Shown here in pieces: positions 42,149-51,554 of a DNA stretch of 64,000 nt; the first letter of the stretch is position 1, and each line of letters begins with the position of its first letter. Made by a program: the position numbers and the translations under genes. The notes beneath the pieces were generated by a model. The model did no database searches and had not been told where the DNA came from. It saw only the letters and a program-made list of their open reading frames with translations. This DNA is from UBA4459 sp963776205 (GTDB lineage Bacteria; Bacteroidota; Bacteroidia; Bacteroidales; F082). The stretch is from contig CAVZLR010000002.1 in assembly GCA_963776205.1 (NCBI GenBank), positions 372,001 to 436,000 on the forward strand, in the 5' to 3' direction.

Positions 42149-43534
42149 TTATTTTAATTTTTCAATATTTGGCAATTCAAGGCCATATCCTTTTTTCTTG
42201 TCTTCTGCTTTAAGCATTATGGCTACAATGATGGCCAGAAAACCAGTGGCAGCAAATATTAACATCGGTATTGTATAATCATAATACATGAACTTACCTT
42301 CTCCATCTAGTACCTGGCAATATCTATCGAGCACAATACCAATTAATAGTGGTACACCCATCAGACCCCAGTTCTGAACCCAGAAGATCAATGCGTAAGC
42401 TGTTCCTAATTGTTTCTCAGGAATGATTTTTGGCACGGATGGCCACATAGCTGAAGGGACAAGCGAAAACGTCACACCCAGGAATATGATTAGGCCAATC
42501 GCTAAAAGATAATTATCAAGTGCCGGAATGGCGAATACTAAATGTGCAATTAATAACATAATTGAACCTATTAGCATGATGGTGGCTCCTTTTCCTTTTC
42601 TGTCGTAAATATTACCAAAGAAAGGAGTTAAGATAATAGTTCCGAATGGAAGTAAACCCGGTATGGAACCTGCAAACTCTTCCGCCACTCCATATTTATT
42701 GATCATTAAGTCAGTAGCATAGTATAAAAACGGGAAGACGCCAGAATAGAACAATACACACAATAAGGCGATCAGCCAGAATCCTTTATTTTTTATAATG
42801 AACAGAATATCACGAACCTTAAACTCTTCTTCGGCGGATACTTCATCTTTGACTCCTTCTGATACTTCAAGTTTTCTATCCATAAATGTGTACCAGATAA
42901 AGGCAACAAAACCGGCTACCAGTAATCCAAGGCCTAACATCACAGGTGCTGAAAGATTTGGAATGCCGTCCATACCAAATGCTCTTGCCATTGGTAAAGG
43001 TAATGCCAATGCTAAAGCAGTACCCATACGTGCCGTAGCCATTTCCAATCCCATGGCTAAGGCCAACTCCTTTCCTTTAAACCATTTAACTATAATTTTT
43101 GAGACCGTTATACCCGCAGCTTCCACACCAACTCCAAAGATTCCGAATCCCAAGGCGCCAATTGCAATCTGAGTTTTCATACCCAGTATCATGCCGTCCA
43201 TCGGAAAGATTTGGGAGATGGCTAGATATTGTAGCAAAGTACCAACAATCATTGTTAAACTGGCTCCAATACCAGTAAACCGAACACCCATCTTATCAAG
43301 TATAAGTCCTGCAAAAATGAGCATCAGGAAAAATACATTAAACCAGCCGTAAGCACTGTTCCAAATTCCAAAATCACTACTGGTCCAGTTGAAATATCTT
43401 TCAAGCTCAGGTTTTAATGGAGAAATTACATAGTTAATGTAATAACCCGTCATCATTGTAAAAGAGACCACAGCAAGGGCACCCCAACGTGCACCTTTTG
43501 AATCTCTTAATGACTTTTTAATTGCTTCTGTCAT
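42149..43534 (-). CDS. MFS transporter co-transcribed with pepD (possible dipeptide carrier)
   Basis: 461 residues with 12 predicted membrane segments in the 6+6 major facilitator layout; the A-loop after helix 2 reads GLILDKMGVRFTG and the equivalent loop after helix 8 is GNIYDRKGKGAT, both MFS signatures. The overall appearance, with a long N-terminal arm and NWTSSDFGIWNSAYGWFNVFF, recalls the MFSD1-like/OFA-like branch. Because pepD follows after 10 bases, dipeptides are the most economical guess for the cargo; this is inference from context only. Confidence 0.8.
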   Translation of the reverse strand: MTEAIKKSLRDSKGARWGALAVVSFTMMTGYYINYVISPLKPELERYFNWTSSDFGIWNSAYGWFNVFFLMLIFAGLILDKMGVRFTGIGASLTMIVGTLLQYLAISQIFPMDGMILGMKTQIAIGALGFGIFGVGVEAAGITVSKIIVKWFKGKELALAMGLEMATARMGTALALALPLPMARAFGMDGIPNLSAPVMLGLGLLVAGFVAFIWYTFMDRKLEVSEGVKDEVSAEEEFKVRDILFIIKNKGFWLIALLCVLFYSGVFPFLYYATDLMINKYGVAEEFAGSIPGLLPFGTIILTPFFGNIYDRKGKGATIMLIGSIMLLIAHLVFAIPALDNYLLAIGLIIFLGVTFSLVPSAMWPSVPKIIPEKQLGTAYALIFWVQNWGLMGVPLLIGIVLDRYCQVLDGEGKFMYYDYTIPMLIFAATGFLAIIVAIMLKAEDKKKGYGLELPNIEKLK

Positions 43535-43623
43535 AATGAAATTTTTAATGAAGTGGCGAAGTTAAGATAAAATCATGAATGGTTTTAAAGTTGCCTAATT
43601 ATTTAGAAGTACTAAAAAAAGTA

Positions 43624-44250
43624 TTAATAAATATGAATAACCGATTTCGTTTCGAAGAATGGCTCAGAAAATAAATCATGAATGGGATATGTGCGTTTTT
43701 TAAAATTTTTGAGCTGACGTAACTCCTCTTTCACATCTCCCCCTTTCAAATACAATATGCCGTTGGGAATGGTGTTAAATGACTTTCGATGGAATTTGTA
43801 GCCTGTCCATCTCACAAAATCAGGTAATGCGGTTACCGCCCTGCTGATGATAAAATCAAAAGTGCGATCCACCTGTTCCATGCGGATCTGCTCGGCTTCA
43901 ACATTCTTAATTCCAACAGAACCAACAATTTCATTTACTACTTTTATCTTTTTGCCGATGGAATCTGCCAGGTAAAAATTGGCTTCCGGAAACATGATCG
44001 CCAGCGGCACACCCGGGAATCCACCACCCGTTCCGGCATCCATAATTTCAGTAAAATCTTTAAATCTGACAACTTTCGCAATGGCCAATGAATGTAGGAC
44101 ATGGTGCGCATAAAAATGTTCCATATCCTTGCGGGAGATCACATTGATTTTTGAATTCCAGTCAGCATAGAGCGGACCCAATGCTTCAAATTGCGCCTTT
44201 TGCTTTGCAGTAAGCTCAGGAAAATAGTTAAACAAAATATCTACGCTCAT
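43624..44250 (-). CDS. rsmG: 16S rRNA (guanine(527)-N7)-methyltransferase
   Basis: RsmG (GidB) methylates G527 of 16S rRNA with S-adenosylmethionine; its loss gives low-level streptomycin resistance. 208 residues with the SAM-binding motif DAGTGGGFPGVPLAI, the acidic strand FYLADSIGKKIKVVNEI, EQIRMEQV and FIISRAVTALPDFV, as in the family. N-terminal WNSKINVISRKD is also typical. Separated by 90 bases from the MFS gene, which is read the same way. Confidence 0.95.
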   Translation of the reverse strand: MSVDILFNYFPELTAKQKAQFEALGPLYADWNSKINVISRKDMEHFYAHHVLHSLAIAKVVRFKDFTEIMDAGTGGGFPGVPLAIMFPEANFYLADSIGKKIKVVNEIVGSVGIKNVEAEQIRMEQVDRTFDFIISRAVTALPDFVRWTGYKFHRKSFNTIPNGILYLKGGDVKEELRQLKNFKKRTYPIHDLFSEPFFETKSVIHIY

Positions 44251-44412
44251 GTGCTTTGATTAAAAAGTAAAAATAGACAATATTATGCTGACTATTTTGA
44301 AATGACTTGAGCTATTAACCCTCAATTAATAAACAATGATTTGTGAAGAATTGCGTTTCATTTGAGATCAACTCAATGCATATTCTCATACATTTGCTGC
44401 ATTACAAATCTT

Positions 44413-45375
44413 ATGTTAAAACCCTTCCTTACATCTGCTTTTTTATTATTGACCTGCCTGCTGTGGGATGCACCTGTTTTCGGACAGGAAAAAATCAGTA
44501 CGGAAGCATATATTGATTTGTATAAGGAGATCGCCATCGGCAAAATGAAAGAATACAGAATCCCGGCTTCCATTACCCTGGCCCAGGGCATCCTTGAATC
44601 GGGCAGCGGTAACAGCAAACTGGCACAAAAAGCCAATAATCATTTTGGCATCAAATGCCACAAGGAATGGACAGGAAAAACTTTCTATATGGATGATGAT
44701 GCCAAGGATGAATGTTTCAGAAAGTACAATAAAGTGGAAGATTCTTATCGTGATCATTCACTTTTTCTGACGCAACGTGGCCGGTATTCATTCTTGTTCG
44801 AATATGATATTAAAGATTACAATAAATGGGCTTATGGGCTTAAAAAAGCAGGATATGCCACCAACCCAAAATATCCTGAGCTACTCATCAGGATCATTGA
44901 AAAGTATGACCTGGCCCAATACGATTCAGGGAAAGTAGGCAAAAAACGGAAGGATAAAAATGATGACAAGTCCGATTTATCAAACGTTGCGGCCGCAGTT
45001 ACAGCTGATTTGGCAGATGCCGGCACCAGTGAAAGCGGAAGACAATTATATAGCAATAACGGTGTGAAGCTTATTCAAGCTAAAGAAGGAGACACATATT
45101 ATACAATTGCTAGTGAATTAAATATATATTCCTGGCAGTTATTCACCTACAATGATGTGGATAAAAAACATACTGTAGAAAAGGGAGAATTAATTTACAT
45201 AGAAAAGAAACAAAGAAAAGCAGATAAGAAATACGAAGTTCATATCGTGCTGCAAGGAGAAAGCATGCAAATGATCTCGCAGATATATGGCATCAAACTA
45301 AAGCGGCTTTATAAAATGAATAATTTACCAGAGGGCATCCAGGTGGTTACAGGCACCAAACTAAAATTGCGTTAA
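44413..45375 (+). CDS. Secreted peptidoglycan hydrolase: glucosaminidase domain plus LysM repeats
   Basis: 320 residues from the ATG at 44413, which opens a signal peptide (MLKPFLTSAFLLLTCLLW...FGQ); the frame begins 17 codons earlier but those residues do not fit. Residues about 25-165 form a mannosyl-glycoprotein endo-beta-N-acetylglucosaminidase-type (GH73) domain: ITLAQGILESGSGNSKLAQKANNHFGIKCH holds the catalytic Glu (ILESG). A Lys/Asp/Ser-rich linker leads to two LysM modules (about 225-270 and 275-320) that bind peptidoglycan. Expected to act in the periplasm in cell-wall remodelling. Its 3' end overlaps mnmH on the other strand by 15 bases. Confidence 0.92.
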   Translation: MLKPFLTSAFLLLTCLLWDAPVFGQEKISTEAYIDLYKEIAIGKMKEYRIPASITLAQGILESGSGNSKLAQKANNHFGIKCHKEWTGKTFYMDDDAKDECFRKYNKVEDSYRDHSLFLTQRGRYSFLFEYDIKDYNKWAYGLKKAGYATNPKYPELLIRIIEKYDLAQYDSGKVGKKRKDKNDDKSDLSNVAAAVTADLADAGTSESGRQLYSNNGVKLIQAKEGDTYYTIASELNIYSWQLFTYNDVDKKHTVEKGELIYIEKKQRKADKKYEVHIVLQGESMQMISQIYGIKLKRLYKMNNLPEGIQVVTGTKLKLR

Positions 45376-46395
45376 CTCTTCGGCTAAAGCTTTAAGTTTA
45401 TCTGCTGTTTTCTCAGGCTCATCTTTTTCAATTTGAATTTCGATTATTTGAACCGGCACCTTATCCGCCGTATGATGGTTATAAGCCTTGTCGTAGTAAG
45501 TTAGGCTCAGGTCGGCCACTGCGAATAGGTCACCGGTTTCGATTGCTGCTTTGGCTTCTTTAACTGCCAATCCGCCCATCCGCTGCCTGATCTTATCTAT
45601 GGATTCAACCAATAACTTCTTATCAAACCCTCCGTATTCTCTTACCAGCCTCTTAGCTCTTTCTGATTTTGGAAGCAGTATCTTGATCAAAATACTGCTT
45701 CTCATTCTCCTGAATAAGGGATCGTTAATACTACAACTACCCAACACCCGGCTTTCATCTTCTACCCAAATGATTCTATCAAAATTAAACATACCCCAAC
45801 GATCAGCCAGATCATTTTCAAACTGTTCATTTGTGGGCTGTTCCGCCTGTCCTAATCTTCCAAAAGCTGAGCCTTTGTGTTGGGCAATGCCCTCAATATC
45901 CAGAAATTGCTCTCCCTGTTTTTCAAGTTGTTTTAAAATATCCGTTTTTCCGCTTCCGGTAAATCCGCCCAGCACCACCATTTTAGCGGGTTTTGAAAAC
46001 TGCTCACGAATAAACCTGCGATAGGCTTTATAACCTCCTTCAAGCACACTTACATTGAGTCCGGCTGTTTCAAATAACCAGGCCATATTGGCGGATCGCG
46101 CACCTCCGCGCCAGCAATAGACCATGATTCGTTTCTTCTGTGCTTCTTTTCTGGCCTGTTTTGCCAGCTCTGCCAATTTCGGGCCCACAATCTCTAAACC
46201 CAGCAATACCGCATTTTCATTGCCTCCCTGCTTATATCTGATTCCCACAGCAGCTCTTTCTTCATCATTAAAAAGTGGAATATTCACCGCGCCGGGAATA
46301 TGGCCCTGCGCATATTCCTTAGGTGAGCGGACATCTACCAGTGGCCAGATTTTAGTCAATGGCAGATAATCTTCGATACATAATCTTTCAGGCAA
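45361..46395 (-). CDS. mnmH: tRNA 2-selenouridine synthase (SelU/MnmH)
   Basis: 344 residues. MnmH replaces sulfur by selenium at the wobble 2-thiouridine of certain tRNAs, via a geranylated intermediate. The N-terminal rhodanese domain has LVDVRSPKEYAQGHIPGAVNIP and the active Cys in YCWRGGARSANMAWL; the C-terminal half has a P-loop GGFTGSGKTDIL and DIEGIAQHKGSAFG. No ATG is available and TTG at 46395 gives the usual N-terminus. It follows valS by 56 bases on the same strand. Whether selenophosphate (SelD) is made is not shown here. Confidence 0.93.
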   Translation of the reverse strand: MPERLCIEDYLPLTKIWPLVDVRSPKEYAQGHIPGAVNIPLFNDEERAAVGIRYKQGGNENAVLLGLEIVGPKLAELAKQARKEAQKKRIMVYCWRGGARSANMAWLFETAGLNVSVLEGGYKAYRRFIREQFSKPAKMVVLGGFTGSGKTDILKQLEKQGEQFLDIEGIAQHKGSAFGRLGQAEQPTNEQFENDLADRWGMFNFDRIIWVEDESRVLGSCSINDPLFRRMRSSILIKILLPKSERAKRLVREYGGFDKKLLVESIDKIRQRMGGLAVKEAKAAIETGDLFAVADLSLTYYDKAYNHHTADKVPVQIIEIQIEKDEPEKTADKLKALAEELTQF

Positions 46396-46451
46396 AACTT
46401 TGTTGTTTCAGTAATATGTACTTATATGAATTGGTATTGCAGAGATAATTA

Positions 46452-49077
46452 TTATTTCAAGCCGGCCAATTGCTCTTTAATTACTTTTATCCGATTTTCT
46501 GCATCAGCTTGTTTTTGCTTTTCTTTAGCCACAACAGCCTCCGGGGCGCTGTTTACAAACTTTTCATTAGATAGCTTTTTCATGACCGATTTTAAGAACC
46601 CTTCCGTATAGTCCAGCTCTTCCTGTAGTTTAGCGATCTCTGCATCCACATCAATATCAGCGGTAAATGGAATGTAAAACTCCTGCGAACCCACTATGAA
46701 AGACATCACATTAGCAGGTTTTTCACCTACTTCTTTTATGCTTTTAATATTTCCCAACTTAGAGATGACCGGGTAAAAAATACATTCAGGATGATCGCCT
46801 TTTTTAACGATCAGGTCGATACTTTCCTTGTTGGGAATGCTTTTTTCGAGCCTGATATTCCGGATACCCAGAATAACCTGTTCAGCCCTTTCAAATGCGT
46901 TTAGAATATCTCTATCAAATCCATTGGATGTTGGCATAGAAGCAATGATGATATCATCGCCTTCGTTTCTTTCTCTCAATAAATGCCATATCTCTTCCGT
47001 GATGAAAGGCGTAAATGGATGCACAATTTTCATCAGGTCTTCAAAGAAAGACACTGTTTTTTCGTATGTAACACTGTCGATGGGCTGCTGGTAAGCCGGT
47101 TTCGCTATTTCAAGATACCAGCTACAGAAGTCATCCCATATGAGTTTATAGGTATCCATCAAAGCATCTGAAATTCTGAATTTTGTGAAATGGTTGTCAA
47201 TCGTCTTCAAAGCCTTGTTCATCCTCGACTCAAACCACCTGATGCCCATTTTGCTGCTTTCTGGTTGATCAATCGAATCATCTACTTCCCAACCTTTAAC
47301 AAGCCTGAGTGCATTCCAGATTTTATTACTGAAATTCCTTCCCTGCTCGCATAATGAAGGATCAAATGGCAGGTCGTTACCGGCAGGTGCTGTAAGTAAC
47401 ATTCCAACACGAACACCATCTGCACCGAACTGGTTCATTAACTCAATCGGGTCAGGTGAATTGCCCAATGTTTTTGACATTTTCCTACCAATCTTATCAC
47501 GAACGATCCCTGTAAAATATACATTTTTAAAAGGTACTTCATTCCTGAATTCAAGTCCTGCCATGATCATCCTCGCTACCCAGAAGAAAATAATATCGGG
47601 CGCTGTAACCAGGTCGTTGGTTGGATAATAATATTTAATATCCTCATTATCTGGATATCGAATGCCATCGAATACAGAAATAGGCCACAACCATGATGAA
47701 AACCATGTATCTACCACATCTTCATCTTGCTTCAGGTCATCCAATCTGAAGGTCAGGAAGATCATATGTAGATTTTGCTTTCTCAAAGGCTTCCTCTAAA
47801 GATCTGGCTACCACCATTTCACCATTGGGCAAATAATACACCGGTATGCGCTGACCCCACCAAAGCTGGCGTGAAATGTTCCAGTCACGGACATTCTCCA
47901 TCCAATGCCTGTAAATATTTTTAAACTTGGCAGGATAATATTGAATTTCACCTGATTCAACAACATCAAGTGCCGGTTTGGCAAATTCTCCCATTTTCAG
48001 AAACCATTGTGTAGATAGTTTGGGTTCAATTACAGCTTCCGTTCGTTCTGAAAATCCAATTTTATTTGTATAATTTTCTTCTTTTTCATGGCTGCCGGCT
48101 TTTTTCAAGTCTTCAATAATTTCATCCCTAACCGCGAAACGATCTTTACCCACGTACAGTTCAGCAGCTTCGCTGAGGGTGCCGTTATCTTTGAAAATAT
48201 CGATCACTTCCAGCCTGTGTTTCATGCCGAGTTCATAGTCGTTAATATCATGGGCAGGCGTGATCTTTAAGGCACCGGTTCCGAATTCACGATCGACATA
48301 TTCATCAATAATGATGGGCACCGGCCGGTTGAGCAATGGTACCAGTACATTTTTACCGTGAAATTTAAAAAAACGCTCATCTTCGGGATGGACACAAACG
48401 GCGGTATCGCCTAAAATGGTTTCAGGGCGTGTGGTTGCAATGGTAATAAAATCATCTTCGCCTTCCACTTTATATTTCAGGTAATATAATTTTGATTTTA
48501 CCTCTTTATAATTCACTTCCTCATCAGAAACAGCCGTTTTGGCAGAAGGATCCCAGTTCACCATACGGATGCCGCGGTATATCAATCCTTTTTCGTACAA
48601 TTCAATAAAAACATCGATTACTGATTCGTATAAGGATTCGTCCATCGTAAATCGGGTACGATCCCAATCACATGAAGCACCCAGTTTTTTTAGCTGCTCC
48701 AGGATAATACCACCATGCTTTTCTTTCCATTCCCAGGCATGTTCCAAAAATTCTTCGCGCGTAATGTCATCCTTATTGATGCCCTGCTCCCTGAGTTTAT
48801 TTACCACCTTATTTTCAGTAGCAATGGATGCATGATCAGTTCCGGGTACCCAGCAAGCATTCTTTCCCTGCATGCGCGCACGACGCACCAATACATCCTG
48901 CAAGGTATTATTCAGCATATGGCCCATGTGCAATACGCCAGTTACGTTGGGTGGGGGAATCACTATGGTGAAAGGTTCCCTTCCATCAGGTTCCGAATGA
49001 AAGTATTTCTTTTCCATCCAGTAGGCATACCATTTATCTTCAGTAACTGCAGGATTGTATTTGCTGGCTATATCCAT
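46452..49077 (-). CDS. valS: Valyl-tRNA synthetase, interrupted by one +1 frameshift
   Basis: ValS charges tRNA-Val. Two overlapping frames (47737-49077 and 46452-47786) give 874 residues after removing one extra base near 47741-47748; 2,625 bases is then a multiple of three. Class I signatures are present: the HIGH equivalent HMGHMLN near residue 46 and KMSKTLGNSPDP in the second frame; the CP1 editing domain (TTRPETILGDTAVCVHP) and the C-terminal coiled-coil arm (AEIAKLQEELDYTEGFLKSV) complete the family layout. The break falls just before QDEDVVDTWFSSWLWP. Since the gene is essential and both halves are well conserved, the indel is almost surely a sequence error. A TAnnTTTG box lies 24 bases upstream. 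Confidence 0.93.
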
Positions 49078-49100
49078 CTTTATTCAATAATTATAAGCGG

Positions 49101-49108
49101 CAAAAATA
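49101..49108 (-). promoter_or_regulatory. Candidate -7 element of valS
   Basis: Minus strand TATTTTTG, matching TAnnTTTG, ends 23 bases before the valS ATG. No clear TTTG partner upstream. Confidence 0.4.
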
Positions 49109-49180
49109 GTAAACTTGTGGCATTAGCTCCCATACATTTGGAAAAATACTGTATAATGAAAGGTAATCACATTAACAAAT

Positions 49181-49214
49181 AAAAAACCCCTGAATTTCTT
49201 CTCATTCAAGGGTT
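49181..49214 (-). terminator. Intrinsic terminator of the sigma factor/DUF4252 operon
   Basis: Minus strand: AACCCTTGAA pairs over ten positions (one G-U) with TTCAGGGGTT and is followed by TTTTTATT, 25 bases after the last DUF4252 stop. Confidence 0.8.
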
Positions 49215-49238
49215 TAATAAATTTCAGATATACTATAA

Positions 49239-49664
49239 TCAGTCTGAAACGAGGATAAATGAAGCATCGTCCTCATCACTGGTAATCATCAAAATGGCTT
49301 GGATACTATCCTCTTTTCCTTTGAGAACAAGAAGACGAAATTCGTCCTCACCACTTATGTCAAGAATTGTGGTGTAATCATCCTTATCAATGGTTTTGTT
49401 CAGCTTCTCTTTGAATGATTTTAAATCTTCCTGGTTTCCATTACCGAATTCAAAGTTCAGGACGTAGAAAGACTCGGCATCATCAAGGAATTTCAAAAAG
49501 CCAGCATCTCCATCGAAATCAATATCAATATTGGTATCTGATACCTCCAATTCAAAACCTTTAACGTTTTCGTATTTCTTAAATAGTTTCTCCACGCTGC
49601 TCGTTTGAGCTATCATGCATACAGGAAAAACGAAGGCCAGGATCATTATGGTTGCTTTTTTCAT
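49239..49664 (-). CDS. DUF4252-family secreted protein
   Basis: 141 residues with a signal peptide (MKKATIMILAFVFPVCMIAQ) and a DUF4252-like domain: SSVEKLFKKYENVKGFELEV at the start, a KSFKEKLNK helix and alternating strands ending DDASFILVSD. It is very acidic. It is a diverged paralogue of the gene just upstream (8-base gap) and last in an operon led by an ECF sigma factor; such sigma/DUF4252 operons recur in Bacteroidota. Molecular function unknown. Confidence 0.8.
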   Translation of the reverse strand: MKKATIMILAFVFPVCMIAQTSSVEKLFKKYENVKGFELEVSDTNIDIDFDGDAGFLKFLDDAESFYVLNFEFGNGNQEDLKSFKEKLNKTIDKDDYTTILDISGEDEFRLLVLKGKEDSIQAILMITSDEDDASFILVSD

Positions 49665-49672
49665 GTTATATC

Positions 49673-50212
49673 TTATTTATTTTTGTTCATCTGATAGATA
49701 CCTTCCATTCCTTCTATTTCAAGTGATTTGGAAATCTCTGAAATTGTTTTCATATCCAGCAATCCACTCATGCTCATCACCACAGCTTCATTAGCTTCCA
49801 AAACGATCATCAGCATTTCAGAAACGTTGCCATCTTTATCCTTTTTTGCCAAAAATTTAACCGTTTCATCATTTTCATTCACCGACATCATTTCATCATA
49901 TCCCTTTATTTGGGTCAGTGTCCTGATTTCATTCATAAATGCTTCGTTGGTTTCTCCTTCTTCAGGTTCAAACACCAACATTTTTAAGCCGCTCAATTTT
50001 TCCATGGCATTTTGTGATTCCTTTGCCTGTTCTGAGCTATCGCTCATATCCATATTTGAGAGCATCTTAAACATTTCAGGATTGATATTGATGCTGGTAA
50101 ATCCTTTTTGACCGGCATACTTCTCATACAACTGATCGATGGCCGTTTGGGCATTCATGCCGAATGGCAAAACGAACATCATTACTAATAAACTGATTAC
50201 TAACTTTTTCAT
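49673..50212 (-). CDS. DUF4252-family secreted protein
   Basis: 179 residues: signal peptide (MKKLVISLLVMMFVLPFGMNAQ), then TAIDQLYEKYAGQKGFTSININPEMFKML, the typical DUF4252 opening, and a C-terminal strand-rich half with LMIVLEANEAVVMSMSGLLD. It precedes the shorter DUF4252 paralogue and follows the putative anti-sigma factor by 39 bases. Probably a cell-envelope protein whose abundance is set by the sigma factor at the head of the operon. No catalytic residues are recognisable. Confidence 0.82.
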   Translation of the reverse strand: MKKLVISLLVMMFVLPFGMNAQTAIDQLYEKYAGQKGFTSININPEMFKMLSNMDMSDSSEQAKESQNAMEKLSGLKMLVFEPEEGETNEAFMNEIRTLTQIKGYDEMMSVNENDETVKFLAKKDKDGNVSEMLMIVLEANEAVVMSMSGLLDMKTISEISKSLEIEGMEGIYQMNKNK

Positions 50213-50251
50213 GATTTAAGTATTAAATTGTTATACATTTTTTTTATTACT

Positions 50252-50842
50252 TTATGAGTCCCCATAAGAGACATATACTTTACTGATTGATTTCAACAAA
50301 TCACTGGCCTGGTCAATTTTCCGCAGTCCTTTTGTTTTTTCCAGTGCCTGGTTCATTTTTTTAAGTTCTCCTGCTCTCTTTACATTCTCATCAATTTTCT
50401 TTACTGTTTTTTCGGCAGGCTGCAAACCTTTATTCAGTTTTTTTGATACCTCGTCCATTGCTTTTCTTGTTTCGAGAAATGCAAGAGAGGGATCCGTAAT
50501 GGTGCCATAAACTTCCCTGGGTTGCAGCAAGTCGGTTCCGAACCAAACCATAACAAACAGCAATATAGTGGCTGCCACACCACTCAGCCGGTAAGTCCAT
50601 ATTTTTAATGGATTTGATTGGGTTTCTTCCTTTTCTATCAACTGAATGAACTTTTCATCAAATGCATCGTCTAATTCAAGTTCCTTTTCGTTCTTTAGAA
50701 TGATGAAATGTTCTTTTACTGCTATAAATTGCTCAGGAACTGTGTCCTGGTTCAGATAATCCCTTAACATTTCCTCTTCCTCAAGGCTCGTTTCTCCATT
50801 ATAAAACTTCTCAATTAGCAGTTCAATTTCATGTAGTTTCAT
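50252..50842 (-). CDS. Putative anti-sigma factor (single-span membrane protein)
   Basis: 196 residues. The N-terminal 80 residues (LIEKFYNGETSLEEEEMLRDYL) look like the cytoplasmic part of Bacteroidota anti-sigma proteins; a membrane helix lies near 85-105 (LSGVAATILLFVMVWFGTDLL), and the rest is a Lys/Glu-rich, likely helical extracytoplasmic part. The gene overlaps the 3' end of the ECF sigma factor gene by 14 bases, which implies translational coupling and supports the pairing. No zinc-binding HxxxCxxC motif is present. Assignment rests on position and layout. Confidence 0.65.
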   Translation of the reverse strand: MKLHEIELLIEKFYNGETSLEEEEMLRDYLNQDTVPEQFIAVKEHFIILKNEKELELDDAFDEKFIQLIEKEETQSNPLKIWTYRLSGVAATILLFVMVWFGTDLLQPREVYGTITDPSLAFLETRKAMDEVSKKLNKGLQPAEKTVKKIDENVKRAGELKKMNQALEKTKGLRKIDQASDLLKSISKVYVSYGDS

Positions 50843-51338
50843 AGCTATGGATTTTTTGTATTTCTTCTTTTATTTTCTTTCTGCCCCGCGACAGGTTTAC
50901 CCTGACATAGTTTAAGTCGAATCCCGTGATGTTCAGAATCTCGTCAAATTCATATCCTTCAATATCCCGTAACTGGACAATTGTTTTTTGTTGTTCAGGC
51001 AGTTTGCTGATCAGTTGTTTTACATGGTGAACATCATCTGCCACTTCTGACTGTCGTTGAGGATTAACTGAATCTGATGCGTTGAACCGTGTATCCAAAC
51101 TTGAAAATTTGTTCTTCTTACTTTTCAGTTTATCGAGGCACAGATTTCTGGTCATGGTCATCATCAGCCCATCCACATTGTTATATTTTTTCAGATCGTT
51201 ACGCATTTTCCATGTTTTCAGGTATGTTTCCTGCACAGCATCTTCAGCCTCTTGCCTGTTCGACAATAGCCTGTTTGCCAGCCTGAACATCTTGTTCTTT
51301 AATGGCATCAGATTATTTTTAAATTCTTCTGAGGTCAT
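50829..51338 (-). CDS. ECF-type RNA polymerase sigma factor
   Basis: 169 residues, length of an extracytoplasmic-function sigma-70. Region 2 (about 10-75) contains RLLSNRQEAEDAVQETYLKTWK, the -10 recognition/core-binding helix; region 4 (about 105-160) contains LPEQQKTIVQLRDIEGYEFDEI and the helix-turn-helix NITGFDLNYVRVNLSRGRKKI. It heads an operon with a putative anti-sigma factor (14-base overlap) and two DUF4252 proteins, so it probably controls an envelope response and its own operon. Divergent from the POT transporter gene. Confidence 0.93.
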   Translation of the reverse strand: MTSEEFKNNLMPLKNKMFRLANRLLSNRQEAEDAVQETYLKTWKMRNDLKKYNNVDGLMMTMTRNLCLDKLKSKKNKFSSLDTRFNASDSVNPQRQSEVADDVHHVKQLISKLPEQQKTIVQLRDIEGYEFDEILNITGFDLNYVRVNLSRGRKKIKEEIQKIHSYETT

Positions 51339-51487
51339 TCTATATGTATGACGATTTTCAACTTATAAAATTACACCCGATTTATCAAAAATTTGGAATC
51401 GTTCTAAAAATACATTACACATTAATGCTGGATAATGCACAGGGTTTGATTATCAACAAAATATGTCAATAACTCGAATCAGGTAAA

Positions 51488-51518
51488 TTTGTATCCCTCA
51501 GTTTTTTATTTACATTTG
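51488..51518 (+). promoter_or_regulatory. Consensus Bacteroidota promoter of the POT transporter
   Basis: TTTG (51488-51491), exactly 19 bases, then TACATTTG (51511-51518): a full match to TTTG-N19-TAnnTTTG. The ATG follows 36 bases later. Confidence 0.8.
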
Positions 51519-51554
51519 TCGCCTTATTGAAATTTATAAACAAAAACTGATCTT

